A stretch of 64,000 nt of DNA from G963674685 sp964591275 (GTDB taxonomy: Bacteria; Lernaellota; Lernaellaia; JACKCT01), in contig CAZQAE010000019.1 in the NCBI GenBank assembly GCA_964591275.1, positions 8,648 through 72,647 on the forward strand, in the 5' to 3' direction. Shown here piece by piece: positions 17,183 through 26,582 of this stretch (positions within the stretch are counted from its first letter, which is position 1; each line of letters opens with the position of its first letter). The notes under the pieces are model-generated. The model was not told the origin of the DNA and made no database searches. It saw only the letters and a program-made list of their open reading frames with translations. A program made the translations under genes and the position numbers.

Positions 17183-19657
17183 CTATCGTGCCGTGGGGCC
17201 GTCATCCTTTTTCTTTGTCCAAAACGGTTTGCAGCGCACTTCGACGCCGTCCGAGACACAACGTATCCGTCCGTTTTCGTCGGTTCTGAAGATTGACGCG
17301 CGCGCCGAACGGAAACGCGCCAGTACGCTTTCAACAGGATGCCCGTAGCGGTTTCCCCGACCAACGGGAATCAAGGCGAATCGCGGCCTGACCGCCCTGA
17401 CAAATTCTGGCGTGGAACTCGTCTTGCCGCCATGATGCCCGACCACCAGAACATCGGAAGCCAAATTGCCCCGTTGGATCAGCATTTGCTCGGCTTTTGT
17501 TTCGATATCAGCGCCAAGCAGAAATGATTTTTCACCCCAGGTCAGGCGAAGAACAATCGAGGCGTCGTTCAAGCTGTATTCCGGATTGTTATAGGCCACA
17601 GTCGGAGGCCAATACACTTCCACAAGCGCCGCGCCAAATTCACGCATTGCGGTCTCGTCGTGCACTATCTCAATGGGGATACTTCGTTGCTCGGCTCCAC
17701 GAAGCATTTTGCTATACTCGGAATCGCTCTTCAGTTTGTGCCCGCTGATCCATATTTCCCCCACATCAAAATTGTCCAGGATAAAGCGCAATCCCAAGTA
17801 ATGATCCGGGTGGGGATGCGTGTTCACAACCAAATCAAGGCCTTTGATCCGCCTTTTCCAAAGGTACGAAGCCAGCACCTTTTCACCGACGTCGAATGAC
17901 GATCCGGCGTAGCCGCCGCCGTCGATGAGGATTTTCTTTCCGCCGGGGATCTCGATCAACTGGCTCAGACCCTGCCCCACGTCTATCAGCGTAAAGCGAA
18001 GGTCCCGGTTCATCCAGTCCGAAACTCGATAAGCGGCGGGGACAATAATCAACACGAGGATGCACGCTACGGCCCCCGCACGCACCGCTTTGCGTCGAGG
18101 CCAATACAAAACGGAAAACATCAGGCCGTACATCGCCGCAATTTCCAACATCGTCGGCGTGCCAACCCGCACATAGGCTCCTGGAATAGAGGCGATGAAT
18201 TTCGCCATGTGATGTCCGGTGTTGATAGCGTACGCCACCGCATCAAAAACGATTTGCGACAACGTGATGGATATCGGCATGACTATTTCGCCAACAAGGC
18301 AAGCCGGAATAATGAACAGGGCGTAGAGCGGCACGAGAACGATGTTCGACAATAGCCCGTATGCCGACACGCCGTTGAAATGCCACGCGCTGATCGGCGC
18401 CGTGGCGATGCCCGCAGCCAGCGGCGTCGCCGCCGCGATGATCAGCCAGTCGCCAAGCTTCATTTTCGCCGTCGGGAAGGCTTCCGTTATCGGGTCCGCT
18501 GCCCTTTTCGACTGCCGCCACTTCGTCACTCGCGGCACAACTAAAATGATGGCAATCACGGCGGCGAAGGAAAACTGAAAACCAACGTCGAAAAGTCCGA
18601 CCGGCTTTATTATCAATATTACCAGCGCCGCCAACGCGACCGCCGAAAGGATATCCCGATGGCGATCCACGACAATAGCCAGGAGCATAATACCGATCAT
18701 GATGGCGGCTCGTATCGCGGAAAATCTCGCTCCGGCCATAAGGCAAAAGGCAATAATGGGAATGAGAGAGATCGCCGCGGCCAGCTTTATCGAATTCGTC
18801 ATCAGCAGCAGTCGAGGGAAACGCCGCAACGAAAAAAAGACAATGGCGAATACGAAAGATGCGACGACGCTCATGTGCAGGCCGGAGATAGCCAGAAGAT
18901 GCGCCACGCCGGCATCGCGAAATATTCGGCGCACTTCTTCAGGGATCGCTCCGGATTCGCCGATTAGAAGGGCTTTAACGATTTCGCTTTGCGGAGATTG
19001 CAACTGCGCGTCCAATCGGGAATTGATCGCAGCGCGTATTGACTCAACCGCTTTCCAAATGGCGCTTTGGCCGCCTCGCTCCAGCAATTCTATTTTTGCG
19101 ACTTTGCCGACGTAGGCCCTCGTGAGTATTTGCCGGTAGCGATAATACCTATCGACTCGAAATGCGCCGGGATTGCCGTATGGAACAATCGGCCTGATCG
19201 CGGACGAAAAACGAATCCGATCTCCATAACGCAATCGCTTGCCGCCATGCTTGACGCTTAACTGAAGCCGTCCCGTCACCGGGATAAAAGCCCCGGCGGA
19301 CAAATGAATTTTTTCAACGCGAACGACCATGCGATCCCTGCCGATTTGCCGTTCGGGCAAGGCGACGACCTGGCCTTCAAGATCGAGAGGACCCCGCTCA
19401 GTGTAGCTGGCGATGTCGCCCTTTCCCGGCTCATCGAACTCGGCATGTGAGGAGGAAAGACCGCCGTAGAGCGCCAATGCCGCGGCGATGAAAATGTACG
19501 GGGGCAAGGGTTTTTCGGAAAATCTGCGACCGATAAGGAAAGTGAGGGGAATCATAACCGCGCACAGATAGAAAATCTCGCCCCGAAGATCCACGTAACG
19601 CCCGAAAACAACGCCGGCGGCCAGCGCCAGGGCCATGGGAATCAATGGCCTACGCAT
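17183..19657 (-). CDS. comEC: ComEC/Rec2 DNA uptake channel protein
   Basis: The start at 19657 (MRRPLIPMALALAAG) has GGAGAG just upstream and overlaps the uvrC stop by eight bases; the longer frame from 19726 lies within uvrC. The 824-residue protein has the full ComEC layout: N-terminal membrane segments with a DUF4131-like OB region (L-E-G-Q-V-V-A-L-P, about 75-170), the competence domain with G-V-A-H-L-L-A-I-S-G-L-H-M-S, about ten membrane helices, and a C-terminal metallo-beta-lactamase domain with the zinc motif T-H-P-H-P-D-H and V-G-H-H-G. ComEC carries single-stranded DNA across the inner membrane during natural transformation; the nuclease-like domain may degrade the other strand. 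No other competence genes are in the window. Confidence 0.93.
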   Translation of the reverse strand: MRRPLIPMALALAAGVVFGRYVDLRGEIFYLCAVMIPLTFLIGRRFSEKPLPPYIFIAAALALYGGLSSSHAEFDEPGKGDIASYTERGPLDLEGQVVALPERQIGRDRMVVRVEKIHLSAGAFIPVTGRLQLSVKHGGKRLRYGDRIRFSSAIRPIVPYGNPGAFRVDRYYRYRQILTRAYVGKVAKIELLERGGQSAIWKAVESIRAAINSRLDAQLQSPQSEIVKALLIGESGAIPEEVRRIFRDAGVAHLLAISGLHMSVVASFVFAIVFFSLRRFPRLLLMTNSIKLAAAISLIPIIAFCLMAGARFSAIRAAIMIGIMLLAIVVDRHRDILSAVALAALVILIIKPVGLFDVGFQFSFAAVIAIILVVPRVTKWRQSKRAADPITEAFPTAKMKLGDWLIIAAATPLAAGIATAPISAWHFNGVSAYGLLSNIVLVPLYALFIIPACLVGEIVMPISITLSQIVFDAVAYAINTGHHMAKFIASIPGAYVRVGTPTMLEIAAMYGLMFSVLYWPRRKAVRAGAVACILVLIIVPAAYRVSDWMNRDLRFTLIDVGQGLSQLIEIPGGKKILIDGGGYAGSSFDVGEKVLASYLWKRRIKGLDLVVNTHPHPDHYLGLRFILDNFDVGEIWISGHKLKSDSEYSKMLRGAEQRSIPIEIVHDETAMREFGAALVEVYWPPTVAYNNPEYSLNDASIVLRLTWGEKSFLLGADIETKAEQMLIQRGNLASDVLVVGHHGGKTSSTPEFVRAVRPRFALIPVGRGNRYGHPVESVLARFRSARASIFRTDENGRIRCVSDGVEVRCKPFWTKKKDDGPTAR

Positions 19658-21485
19658 TGGACTCTCCTTTGAGACGACGCACGAGGTCGTTGGCCGTCGC
19701 AAGGCTGAATCCGGGCGTCTGGGCAATCTCGTCCGGCGCGGCGTCAGTGATGCGTTTGACGGACCCGAAGCGCGTCAGCAGCGCCTTTCGCCTTGAGGGA
19801 CCGAGGCCGGAAATATCGTCAAGGATGCTTCGCGTTTGTTTTTTCGAACGGAGCTTGCGGTGATACTCGATGGCGAAGCGGTGGGCTTCGTCCCTAATTC
19901 TCTGCAGGAAAAACAGTTCGCTTGAACCGCGCCGGAAGGTGACGGGGTTTTTCCGACCTGGGCGATAGGCCATGTCCTCCGGCCCACGATCTTCAGGCTC
20001 ACGGTTTTTTATTTTCGTGATGGCCGCTAAGGAAATGTGCTCGGCGCCCAGTTCACGCAGGACGGCTTCAGCTATGGACAAGTGCCCTCGCCCGCCGTCA
20101 ACCAAAATGAGATCAGGCCAGACCTTTTCCAGGGCAGCCCGCTTGACGCGGCGATGCAGCACCTCGTGCATCATGGCGTAATCATCGGGAGTATCCTTCA
20201 AACGTATTTTGTAGCGGCGATAGCGGCTTTTTTCCGGTTCGCCTTCAATGAAAGTCACCTGGCTGCCCACGGCGCTGCGTCCTTGAACATTACTGATGTC
20301 AAAACACTCGACGACAAGCGGCAGTTTCGGCAGGCGCAGTTTCTTTTGCACGCCGATCAGAATCTCCCGCGCATCAGCCAAGCGTGCACGGCGCTGCTCG
20401 AACTGCTGCTTCGCGTTTTCGCGGGCGATGGCGAGCAACTTCATTTTGTCGCCGCGTTGCGGCGTTAACAGGCGTACTTTCGATCCCCGCAAATCATTGA
20501 GCCAATCCGCCAGCGTCTCGGCCATATCGCCCCACGATTGCGGAGACAAAATTTCCGCAGGCACGATGCCGCCTCCGGCATAGTAAGCCTGCGCCACCTG
20601 CGCGATGATGGCGCCGTCGTCCTCTTCCTGATTCGTAAAAGGAAAGCAACGCTGGCCGATGGTTTTTCCGAACCTGACATACAAGGCCAGGACGCAACCC
20701 GAAGCGCCCTCTCTGTATAGACCGAAAATATCCCGGTCAATCTGATCGAGGTTTTCCGATTCCTGCTTCTGCAGCGTTGATCGCATATCGAAAATCAGAT
20801 CCCGCAATTGAATGGCGTCCTCGAAACGCATCTGCTCCGAAGCCGCCTTCATATCCTCATTGAGTTCGCGAATGAGCATTTCGCCCCGGCCTTCGAAAAA
20901 CATCCGCACCTGCTTGACGATCCGTCCATAATCCTCTTTGGCAATTTTCCCACAGCACGACCCGCTTGAGCGCCCGATCTGAAAATTCAAGCAGGGACGA
21001 GTCCGGGATTTGAACTGGCGATTGTTGCATTCGCGCAGTTTGAAGTGGCGATTGAGATAATTGAGCGTGTTGCGGGCCGCGCGGGCGTTGGAAAAAGGAC
21101 CATAGTATTTCGATCCGTCACGGGTAACTTTTCGCACCAGGGTCAGGCGGGGATAATCCTCGGTCGTTGTGAGCTTGATGGAAAGAAAATTTTTGTCATC
21201 CCGCAAGGCAATGTTAAATTGCGGCATGTATTTTTTGATCAGCGTGTTTTCTAAAATCAGCGCCGCTTTCTCCGAGTCAGCGACCATCCAATCCAAATCC
21301 TCGGCCAATCCGATCATCACGCGCGTTTTGAAGTCCTTATGATTGGCCTGATAGCTGCTGACGCGGTTTCGCAGGACCTTCGCTTTGCCCACGTAGATAA
21401 CGACGCCGTCCCGATCCTTCCAAAGATAGACGCCCGGCGATTTGGGAACGATCCTCAGTTTTTCTACAAGCTTAGGCTTGAGCAT
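19650..21485 (-). CDS. uvrC: Excinuclease ABC subunit C
   Basis: The 611-residue protein has the GIY-YIG nuclease domain at the N-terminus (GVYLWKD and VIYVGKAK, residues about 17-35), a zinc-like cysteine cluster around C153-C182 (R-E-C-N-N-R, C-L-N-F-Q-I, C-C-G-K), a UVR motif near residue 215, the RNase H-like endonuclease core (VVECFDISNVQG, D-L-I-L-V-D-G-G-R-G) and a C-terminal helix-hairpin-helix pair (D-I-S-G-L-G-P-S-R-R). UvrC makes both incisions during nucleotide excision repair. Length and motif order are normal. It is upstream of and overlaps comEC. The gap upstream carries a nested inverted repeat and no obvious LexA site. Confidence 0.97.
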   Translation of the reverse strand: MLKPKLVEKLRIVPKSPGVYLWKDRDGVVIYVGKAKVLRNRVSSYQANHKDFKTRVMIGLAEDLDWMVADSEKAALILENTLIKKYMPQFNIALRDDKNFLSIKLTTTEDYPRLTLVRKVTRDGSKYYGPFSNARAARNTLNYLNRHFKLRECNNRQFKSRTRPCLNFQIGRSSGSCCGKIAKEDYGRIVKQVRMFFEGRGEMLIRELNEDMKAASEQMRFEDAIQLRDLIFDMRSTLQKQESENLDQIDRDIFGLYREGASGCVLALYVRFGKTIGQRCFPFTNQEEDDGAIIAQVAQAYYAGGGIVPAEILSPQSWGDMAETLADWLNDLRGSKVRLLTPQRGDKMKLLAIARENAKQQFEQRRARLADAREILIGVQKKLRLPKLPLVVECFDISNVQGRSAVGSQVTFIEGEPEKSRYRRYKIRLKDTPDDYAMMHEVLHRRVKRAALEKVWPDLILVDGGRGHLSIAEAVLRELGAEHISLAAITKIKNREPEDRGPEDMAYRPGRKNPVTFRRGSSELFFLQRIRDEAHRFAIEYHRKLRSKKQTRSILDDISGLGPSRRKALLTRFGSVKRITDAAPDEIAQTPGFSLATANDLVRRLKGESNA

Positions 21486-21895
21486 GGCCCAAACTTAACA
21501 CAAAGAAGGATGAAGGAGGAAGGTTGAAGAGCCATTTGCGCTGTAACGATTTTAAAAGCGTCATGAAAGCCAGCCTCAATCCTGTCATTTCAACCGTATG
21601 GACAAGCTTCCTGGCGCGGGTGGCATAGACAAGTCGCAATGAGCGCCAGCGATTTGCGCCTGTCCGTGTCTTGATTTTACTGCAACTATATTGGGGAATT
21701 TCAAATCAACACGGACAAGCGCCCTCGCAGAGCTTCGGGCCGAGAAGCTTGTCCATGCCACCCGCGCCTAAAGCTCAGACTCCCTCAAAAAATGGCGGGA
21801 GTTCTCTCCTCTGGCGATTGATTCCGCTCGGCGAAGAAGCTAACATCCAGCCGATTCGTTGATTCCTCAATGAATCCGCCAGAAGAAAGCAAAGC
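21486..21895. repeat. Intergenic region with nested inverted repeats, MITE/REP-like
   Basis: This 410-base gap between divergent uvrC and maf holds no gene. Bases 21598-21610 (ATGGACAAGCTTC) are perfectly complementary to 21744-21756. Bases 21613-21633 are complementary to 21748-21768 with one mismatch in 21. Inside these, 21656-21677 pairs with 21703-21723 with a single gap and few mismatches. The whole 171-base block can therefore form a large hairpin or cruciform. A purine-rich micro-repeat (GAAGG/GAAGA units) sits at 21503-21530. Confidence 0.65.
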
Positions 21896-22498
21896 ATGAT
21901 ACGCAACCCGCCGAAACGTTTTATCCTCGCCAGTCAGAGTCCCCGACGCCTGCACATGCTTCGCGATATGGGAATCAACTTCGAGGTCATCCCATCTGCC
22001 ATCGAGGAAAAGCTCCTGCCGGGCGAAGCCCCCGAAGCGCACACATTGAGATTGTCATTTGAAAAAGCCAACCATGTCGTAAAGGACCACTCGAACGCTT
22101 TGGTGCTCGGCGTAGATACGGCGGTGGTCATCGACGGCCACATCCTGGGCAAACCGGCGGACGAGGCGGGGGCGCAAAAGATGCTCAGCATGATCGCCGG
22201 GCACGTCCACACTGTTTTTTCCTCCTACACGCTATTGGTGAAAGATGAGGGCATTGTTGCTCAGCGAGCAGTTTCAACGCAGGTGGAAATCCGTCCCTTA
22301 AGCTCAGAGCGCATTCTGTGGTATATCAAAACAGGCGAACCGATGGACAAGGCCGGAGCCTACGCAATTCAGGGGATCGGCGCCTCGCTGGTCAGGCGCA
22401 TCACGGGAAGTTATTCGTGCGTGGTCGGCCTGCCGCTGGCTGAACTGGTGGAAGACATCGATGCCTTGTTCGGACCAAATTGGATTTTTGAGCTATGA
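21896..22498 (+). CDS. maf: Maf family nucleoside triphosphate pyrophosphatase
   Basis: At 200 residues this has the standard Maf length. Visible motifs are LASQSPRR at residues 11-18 (substrate loop), V-L-G-V-D-T-A-V with the metal-binding Asp, L-G-K-P, H-V-H-T-V-F-S-S, and G-E-P-M-D-K-A-G-A-Y-A-I-Q-G. Maf proteins hydrolyse dTTP, UTP or modified nucleotides to monophosphates and pyrophosphate, acting as house-cleaning enzymes and possibly affecting division. The ATG is preceded by AAAGCA only, a weak ribosome site. Its TGA overlaps the yggS ATG by four bases, so the two are translationally coupled. Confidence 0.93.
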   Translation: MIRNPPKRFILASQSPRRLHMLRDMGINFEVIPSAIEEKLLPGEAPEAHTLRLSFEKANHVVKDHSNALVLGVDTAVVIDGHILGKPADEAGAQKMLSMIAGHVHTVFSSYTLLVKDEGIVAQRAVSTQVEIRPLSSERILWYIKTGEPMDKAGAYAIQGIGASLVRRITGSYSCVVGLPLAELVEDIDALFGPNWIFEL

Positions 22499-23184
22499 AA
22501 TCATCCATCGCTGAAAACCTGACAGACATTCGCAAGCGAATCGCGGAGGCTGCCCGGCGCGTCGGACGCGACCCCGCTGAAATCACACTGGTCGCCGTGT
22601 CGAAACGACATCCCATCGAAGCGATCCGCGAAGCCTGGGAAGCCGGGCAAAGGGATTTCGGCGAGAATTACGCGCAGGAACTTCGCGACAAGGCCGCCGA
22701 TTTTAATCTTCCGGATCTGCGCTGGCACTACATCGGCCATTTACAGAAAAATAAAATCCGCACCGTAGCGCCGACTGCGTACTGCATACACACGATCGAC
22801 TCAGCGGCATTGGCGCGGGAACTTTCCAGGCGTATCGACACCGATGGACATACGCTACCTGTTCTTATTCAGGTGGATGTGGCCGGGGAAAAACAGAAAT
22901 CCGGCGTTCCGTCGGCGGAGCTTTCAGAGCTGCTCGATAATTTGAAACCTTTCGCCAATCTCCATATTCGCGGCCTGATGACCATGCCTCCTTTTTGGCC
23001 CGCCGAACAAGTCCGCCCTTTCTTTCGTGAACTTCGAAACCTGCGCGATGAAATGGCCGCAAAGCATCCTGAGCTTGATTTGAAAGACCTTTCCATGGGC
23101 ATGACGACCGATTTCGAAGCCGCCATCGAGGAAGGATCAACGATTGTCCGCGTCGGAACAGCCATCTTCGGACCCCGAAATTAA
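22495..23184 (+). CDS. yggS: YggS/PLPBP family pyridoxal 5'-phosphate homeostasis protein
   Basis: The 229-residue protein is a single-domain PLP-binding TIM barrel. It has V-A-V-S-K-R-H with the Schiff-base lysine (Lys40), F-G-E-N-Y-A-Q-E, W-H-Y-I-G-H-L-Q-K-N-K, H-T-I-D-S, I-Q-V-D-V-A-G-E-K-Q-K-S-G and L-S-M-G-M-T-T-D-F, all in family order. Such proteins carry PLP without known catalysis and keep vitamin B6 and amino-acid pools in balance. It overlaps maf by four bases. Confidence 0.94.
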   Translation: MKSSIAENLTDIRKRIAEAARRVGRDPAEITLVAVSKRHPIEAIREAWEAGQRDFGENYAQELRDKAADFNLPDLRWHYIGHLQKNKIRTVAPTAYCIHTIDSAALARELSRRIDTDGHTLPVLIQVDVAGEKQKSGVPSAELSELLDNLKPFANLHIRGLMTMPPFWPAEQVRPFFRELRNLRDEMAAKHPELDLKDLSMGMTTDFEAAIEEGSTIVRVGTAIFGPRN

Positions 23185-23306
23185 GCCGACAAATTTACGC
23201 ACCATAATCCTCAACAATGAAGCCAAATTTGATTGACAAGGCTGTAGGACGTTGATCTAATTGAGCTGTGTAAAACTTGAAATTTTAATTCCACAACGTG
23301 ATAATT

Positions 23307-23615
23307 ATGAAAGCACAAGTCAGCAATAAAAAAGCCCTGGATCTTCTCCAAAATTTGGAGGAGGTCGCTGAAAAACTGGACGTTGCAGTGCGATACGAAC
23401 GACTGACGCAAGGACCGATCCGCTCTCACCATGGCAGTTGCCGACTGTGGGAGCAAAACATGATCGTTATTGATTCGAGAATGGGTCCATCCGAGCGTCT
23501 CGGCGCACTATCGCGGGAACTTGCGCGATTCGACCTGGAGAACGTTTTCATTCCTCCGGTCGTCAGAGATTTGCTCCTGCAATGCGGCGCTACAAATAGG
23601 AAACAGAGCCCATGA
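23307..23615 (+). CDS. Small conserved protein of unknown function, upstream of dksA
   Basis: About 102 residues from ATG 23307; a GTG at 23298 is the alternative and neither has a strong ribosome site. The sequence begins with a helical L-L-Q-N-L-E-E-V-A-E-K-L-D-V-A-V-R-Y-E, has a G-S-C-R-L-W turn, then I-V-I-D-S-R, and ends with L-A-R-F-D-L-E-N-V-F-I-P-P. I recall similar short uncharacterised proteins in several anaerobic deep-branching bacteria, but cannot name a family. The stop overlaps the dksA ATG by four bases, so it is likely translated together with that gene. No metal site, signal or membrane segment is visible. Confidence 0.7.
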   Translation: MKAQVSNKKALDLLQNLEEVAEKLDVAVRYERLTQGPIRSHHGSCRLWEQNMIVIDSRMGPSERLGALSRELARFDLENVFIPPVVRDLLLQCGATNRKQSP

Positions 23616-23995
23616 AAAAGCAAGATCTGTCACTCATCAAAGATCGGCTCCTGGCCGAGCGAGAGAGAATATTGAATAAGGCTCGGGACACGCTACAGAC
23701 CATCAACGAGGTCAACGCGGACAATCTGAACGACGAAGTTGACCTTGCCACGCAGGAAGAGGGTGAACGTGTTTCGCTCAAGCTCCGCGACCGCGAAGCC
23801 AAACTGATCAGTAAAATCGACAAAACCCTGAACCGCCTGGAAAATGAGTCCGACGATTTCGGCGTCTGCGAAGAATGCGGCTCGCAGATCGGACTCAAAA
23901 GGCTTTTGGCTCGGCCCGTCGCCACACTGTGCATTGGGTGCAAGGAAGAACAGGAGCGAGTCGAGATGGGGTACGCGGGAAATAAATTAGGATGA
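23612..23995 (+). CDS. dksA: RNA polymerase-binding transcription factor DksA
   Basis: The 127-residue protein has the DksA layout: an N-terminal coiled coil with the acidic tip motif D41-x2-D44-x-A46, followed by T-Q-E-E, R-D-R-E-A-K-L, then the C4 zinc finger C86-x2-C89-x17-C107-x2-C110 (C-E-E-C-G, L-A-R-P, L-C-I-G-C). The presence of the DxxDxA tip separates it from TraR-like short forms. DksA binds the secondary channel of RNA polymerase and works with ppGpp in the stringent response. It overlaps the small conserved gene upstream. Confidence 0.9.
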   Translation: MKKQDLSLIKDRLLAERERILNKARDTLQTINEVNADNLNDEVDLATQEEGERVSLKLRDREAKLISKIDKTLNRLENESDDFGVCEECGSQIGLKRLLARPVATLCIGCKEEQERVEMGYAGNKLG

Positions 23996-24007
23996 AATTT
24001 ACCCATC

Positions 24008-25045
24008 GTGCGTGATTCTCCAATGCCGAAACCGAGACGGCAATTCAAACCCGGACGCCCCGCCACCCATCTCTTACTTTACATGGCTACGGTCTTTTCG
24101 GTTTTTCTGGCCACGCACCCATCCAACCCTTTCGCTTTTTTCGGCACGTTAAACTGTATTGATCGGTTCGCGTTTACCTGCGCAATCATGGGGATTCTTA
24201 CTGCTCATGAACTTGGGCATTACATCGCGGGACGACTGAACGGCATTGAATTGACCCTCCCCTACTTCATCCCCGTTCCCTTCGCCTTCGGGACCATGGG
24301 CGCGGTGATCCGCATGAAGCAGATTAACAAAAAAAACGCTCTGTTGGATGTCGGCGCTGCGGGGCCGCTGGCTGGCATTGCTGTCGCGCTGCCTTTGGCT
24401 CTTGTCGGCATCGCGTTATCCGAGGTGCAACTGATCCCCGTCAATCAGCCGTCTCTCATGCTCGGCGACAGTCTTTTATTCAAGGCCCTTGTCACGCTGA
24501 TCCACGGCGATATACCCGAAGGGCAGGATCTATTTCTTCATCCCATCGGACTGGCGGCCTGGTTTGGTTTTCTGATCACGGCCCTGAATCTCATGCCCGC
24601 CGGGCAGCTTGACGGCGGGCACATCGTGAAAGCCCTGTCTCATCGCCATCACCTTTTGATCTCGCGCACGATTTTCATGATGCTCAGCATCTGGGGCGCG
24701 ATGGGCGATGCGCTTCTGGTGAATCCCTGGCTGGCCGTCACCGGCTTATGCTACATTGTGGGGGCGATCACGTTGATCGCCACGCCGCGCTTTGATAAAG
24801 TGGGACGGAAACTGTTATTGACGCTGTTTCTCGCGCATTTGGGATTGGTGATGTTTCTTGCAGCGGACACCGTGAGCTTCCCCTGGCTTTTGTGGTCGCT
24901 CCTTTTATACAGCTTCCGCCTGGAGCATCCGGCGATTCAAGATCCCGAGGCGCCGTTATCCAGAGAGCGAAGCCTGGCGGGTTGCATGACGATGGGGATA
25001 TTCTTCCTGACCTTCATGCCTTTGCCCATCAGCATCGTGTACTAA
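24008..25045 (+). CDS. Site-2 protease family (M50) intramembrane metalloprotease
   Basis: The 345-residue multipass protein carries H-E-L-G-H at residues 67-71 in a membrane helix and N-L-M-P-A-G-Q-L-D-G-G near 194-204, the two zinc-binding motifs of S2P enzymes. The hydrophobic layout and an insert before the LDG motif resemble the group without a PDZ domain. GTG 24008 and ATG 24023 are both possible starts. The substrate is unknown. It follows dksA by 12 bases and precedes the purine permease by 19, so it is likely in one transcript. Confidence 0.88.
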   Translation: MRDSPMPKPRRQFKPGRPATHLLLYMATVFSVFLATHPSNPFAFFGTLNCIDRFAFTCAIMGILTAHELGHYIAGRLNGIELTLPYFIPVPFAFGTMGAVIRMKQINKKNALLDVGAAGPLAGIAVALPLALVGIALSEVQLIPVNQPSLMLGDSLLFKALVTLIHGDIPEGQDLFLHPIGLAAWFGFLITALNLMPAGQLDGGHIVKALSHRHHLLISRTIFMMLSIWGAMGDALLVNPWLAVTGLCYIVGAITLIATPRFDKVGRKLLLTLFLAHLGLVMFLAADTVSFPWLLWSLLLYSFRLEHPAIQDPEAPLSRERSLAGCMTMGIFFLTFMPLPISIVY

Positions 25046-25064
25046 AGTTCCAGGAGAGAATGCG

Positions 25065-26453
25065 ATGGAAATCATCAGGAAATATTTTCACTTCGATCAA
25101 CTGGGCACAAATTTCAAAACCGAAATAATCGCCGGCTCAACAACTTTTATGACGATGGCCTACATCATCGTCGTCAATCCCGCGATACTGAGTAACGCGC
25201 ACGGCGCAAAGATGAGCTTCGAAGCGGTGATGACGGCCACCTGCCTGGCTTCCGCCTTCGCCACGCTGCTGATGGCCTTCGTCGCCAAATATCCCATCGC
25301 CCTGGCGCCAGGCATGGGCCTGAACGCTTTTTTCAGCTTCGAGATATGCAATATGGTCGCGAGGTTGCAGGGACAGCACCAGGTGGCCGAGGGCGTCGAA
25401 CCCTGGCAACTGGCTCTGGGCATGGTTTTTATTTCCGGGGTGCTTTTTACCATTCTCTCCCTGCTCAAGGTCAGGGAGATGATCATCAATACAATACCCC
25501 GATCCCTGAAATTCGCCCTCTCCTGCGGCATCGGCCTCTTCATTGCTTTCATCGGTTTAATGGAAGCGGGAATCGTCACGGGCAATCCGCAAACCCTCGT
25601 TCAATTCGGAAAGCTGAGCCATCCGCCGACGCTTCTGGCGCTTCTCGGTCTGTTGGTTACGATAATCCTCCTGGCGCTCAAGGTCCGCGGCGCGATCCTT
25701 TTGGGTCTCATTGCTACTGCTCTTCTGGGCATACCTTTCGGCATCGTCTCCTTTGATGGAGTCTTGAGTACGCCTCCGCCCATGACGACATTCGGCCAGT
25801 TGCACGTTTTCGATGTGTTCTCGGTTTACTTCATCGCCCCCATTCTGATTCTCCTGTTCTTCGATATGTTCGACACCATCGGCACGCTTGTCGGGGTCTC
25901 CAATCAGGCCGGTTTTCTCAAAGACGGAAAACTGCCCAGGGCAACGGGCGCCCTGGCATCGGATTCCGTAGGCACGATGGTCGGTTCAATCATGGGCACG
26001 AGCACGGTCACCAGCTACGTCGAAAGCGCATCCGGCGTGGCGGAAGGCGGGCGTTCTGGATTTGCCTCCGTCGTTACCGCATTACTTTTTGTACTGGCGC
26101 TGTTTTTCTCTCCACTGATAAAGATGTTCGCCGCCTCGGCGCCTTCCGCGATCAATCCGGAAATTTTCCTGCGTCCTATAACGGCACCGGCTCTTATTTT
26201 AGTGGGTTATATGATGATGAAATCGGTTAAGCTCATCGAGTGGGACGACATCACCGAAGGCGTTCCCGCCTTTCTGACGATCCTGATGATGCCGCTGACC
26301 TTTTCTATCAGCCACGGTTTTTCGGTCGGTTTCATCAGTTATCCCATTGTTAAAACAGCCGCCGGAAAAGCCAAAGAAGTCCACTGGCTGATATGGACGC
26401 TCGCGGGCATCCTTCTGGCGCGTTACATTTTCCTGCCGATGAGTCTTGGCTAG
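25065..26453 (+). CDS. NCS2-family adenine/guanine/hypoxanthine permease (AzgA type)
   Basis: The 462-residue inner-membrane transporter starts with the usual H-F-D-Q-L-G-T-N-F-K-T-E and G-S-T-T-F-M-T-M-A-Y-I motif. It also has A-P-G-M-G-L-N-A-F-F, M-F-D-T-I-G-T-L-V-G-V, G-T-S-T-V-T-S-Y-V-E-S and G-V-A-E-G-G-R-S-G, all hallmarks of the AzgA/PbuG branch that imports purine bases with protons. A ribosome site AGGAGA lies eight bases before the ATG. It ends the maf-to-permease gene string. Confidence 0.93.
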   Translation: MEIIRKYFHFDQLGTNFKTEIIAGSTTFMTMAYIIVVNPAILSNAHGAKMSFEAVMTATCLASAFATLLMAFVAKYPIALAPGMGLNAFFSFEICNMVARLQGQHQVAEGVEPWQLALGMVFISGVLFTILSLLKVREMIINTIPRSLKFALSCGIGLFIAFIGLMEAGIVTGNPQTLVQFGKLSHPPTLLALLGLLVTIILLALKVRGAILLGLIATALLGIPFGIVSFDGVLSTPPPMTTFGQLHVFDVFSVYFIAPILILLFFDMFDTIGTLVGVSNQAGFLKDGKLPRATGALASDSVGTMVGSIMGTSTVTSYVESASGVAEGGRSGFASVVTALLFVLALFFSPLIKMFAASAPSAINPEIFLRPITAPALILVGYMMMKSVKLIEWDDITEGVPAFLTILMMPLTFSISHGFSVGFISYPIVKTAAGKAKEVHWLIWTLAGILLARYIFLPMSLG

Positions 26454-26486
26454 CACCATATCGCCGAAATCAATATTGTAAAGAAA

Positions 26487-26516
26487 TTGTACTTTCCGGT
26501 TTTTCCATGATAAATT
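26487..26516 (+). promoter_or_regulatory. Candidate promoter for the propeller/Asp-rich protein gene
   Basis: TTGTAC (26487-26492) and TAAATT (26511-26516) are separated by 18 bases in an AT-rich stretch about 65 bases upstream of the ATG at 26583. Both boxes are imperfect. Confidence 0.35.
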
Positions 26517-26582
26517 AAGAAAAGTATTGAAAACACGCCCTAGGCCAATTTTCGGTTTATCGCGGATTTACAGGAGTTTATC

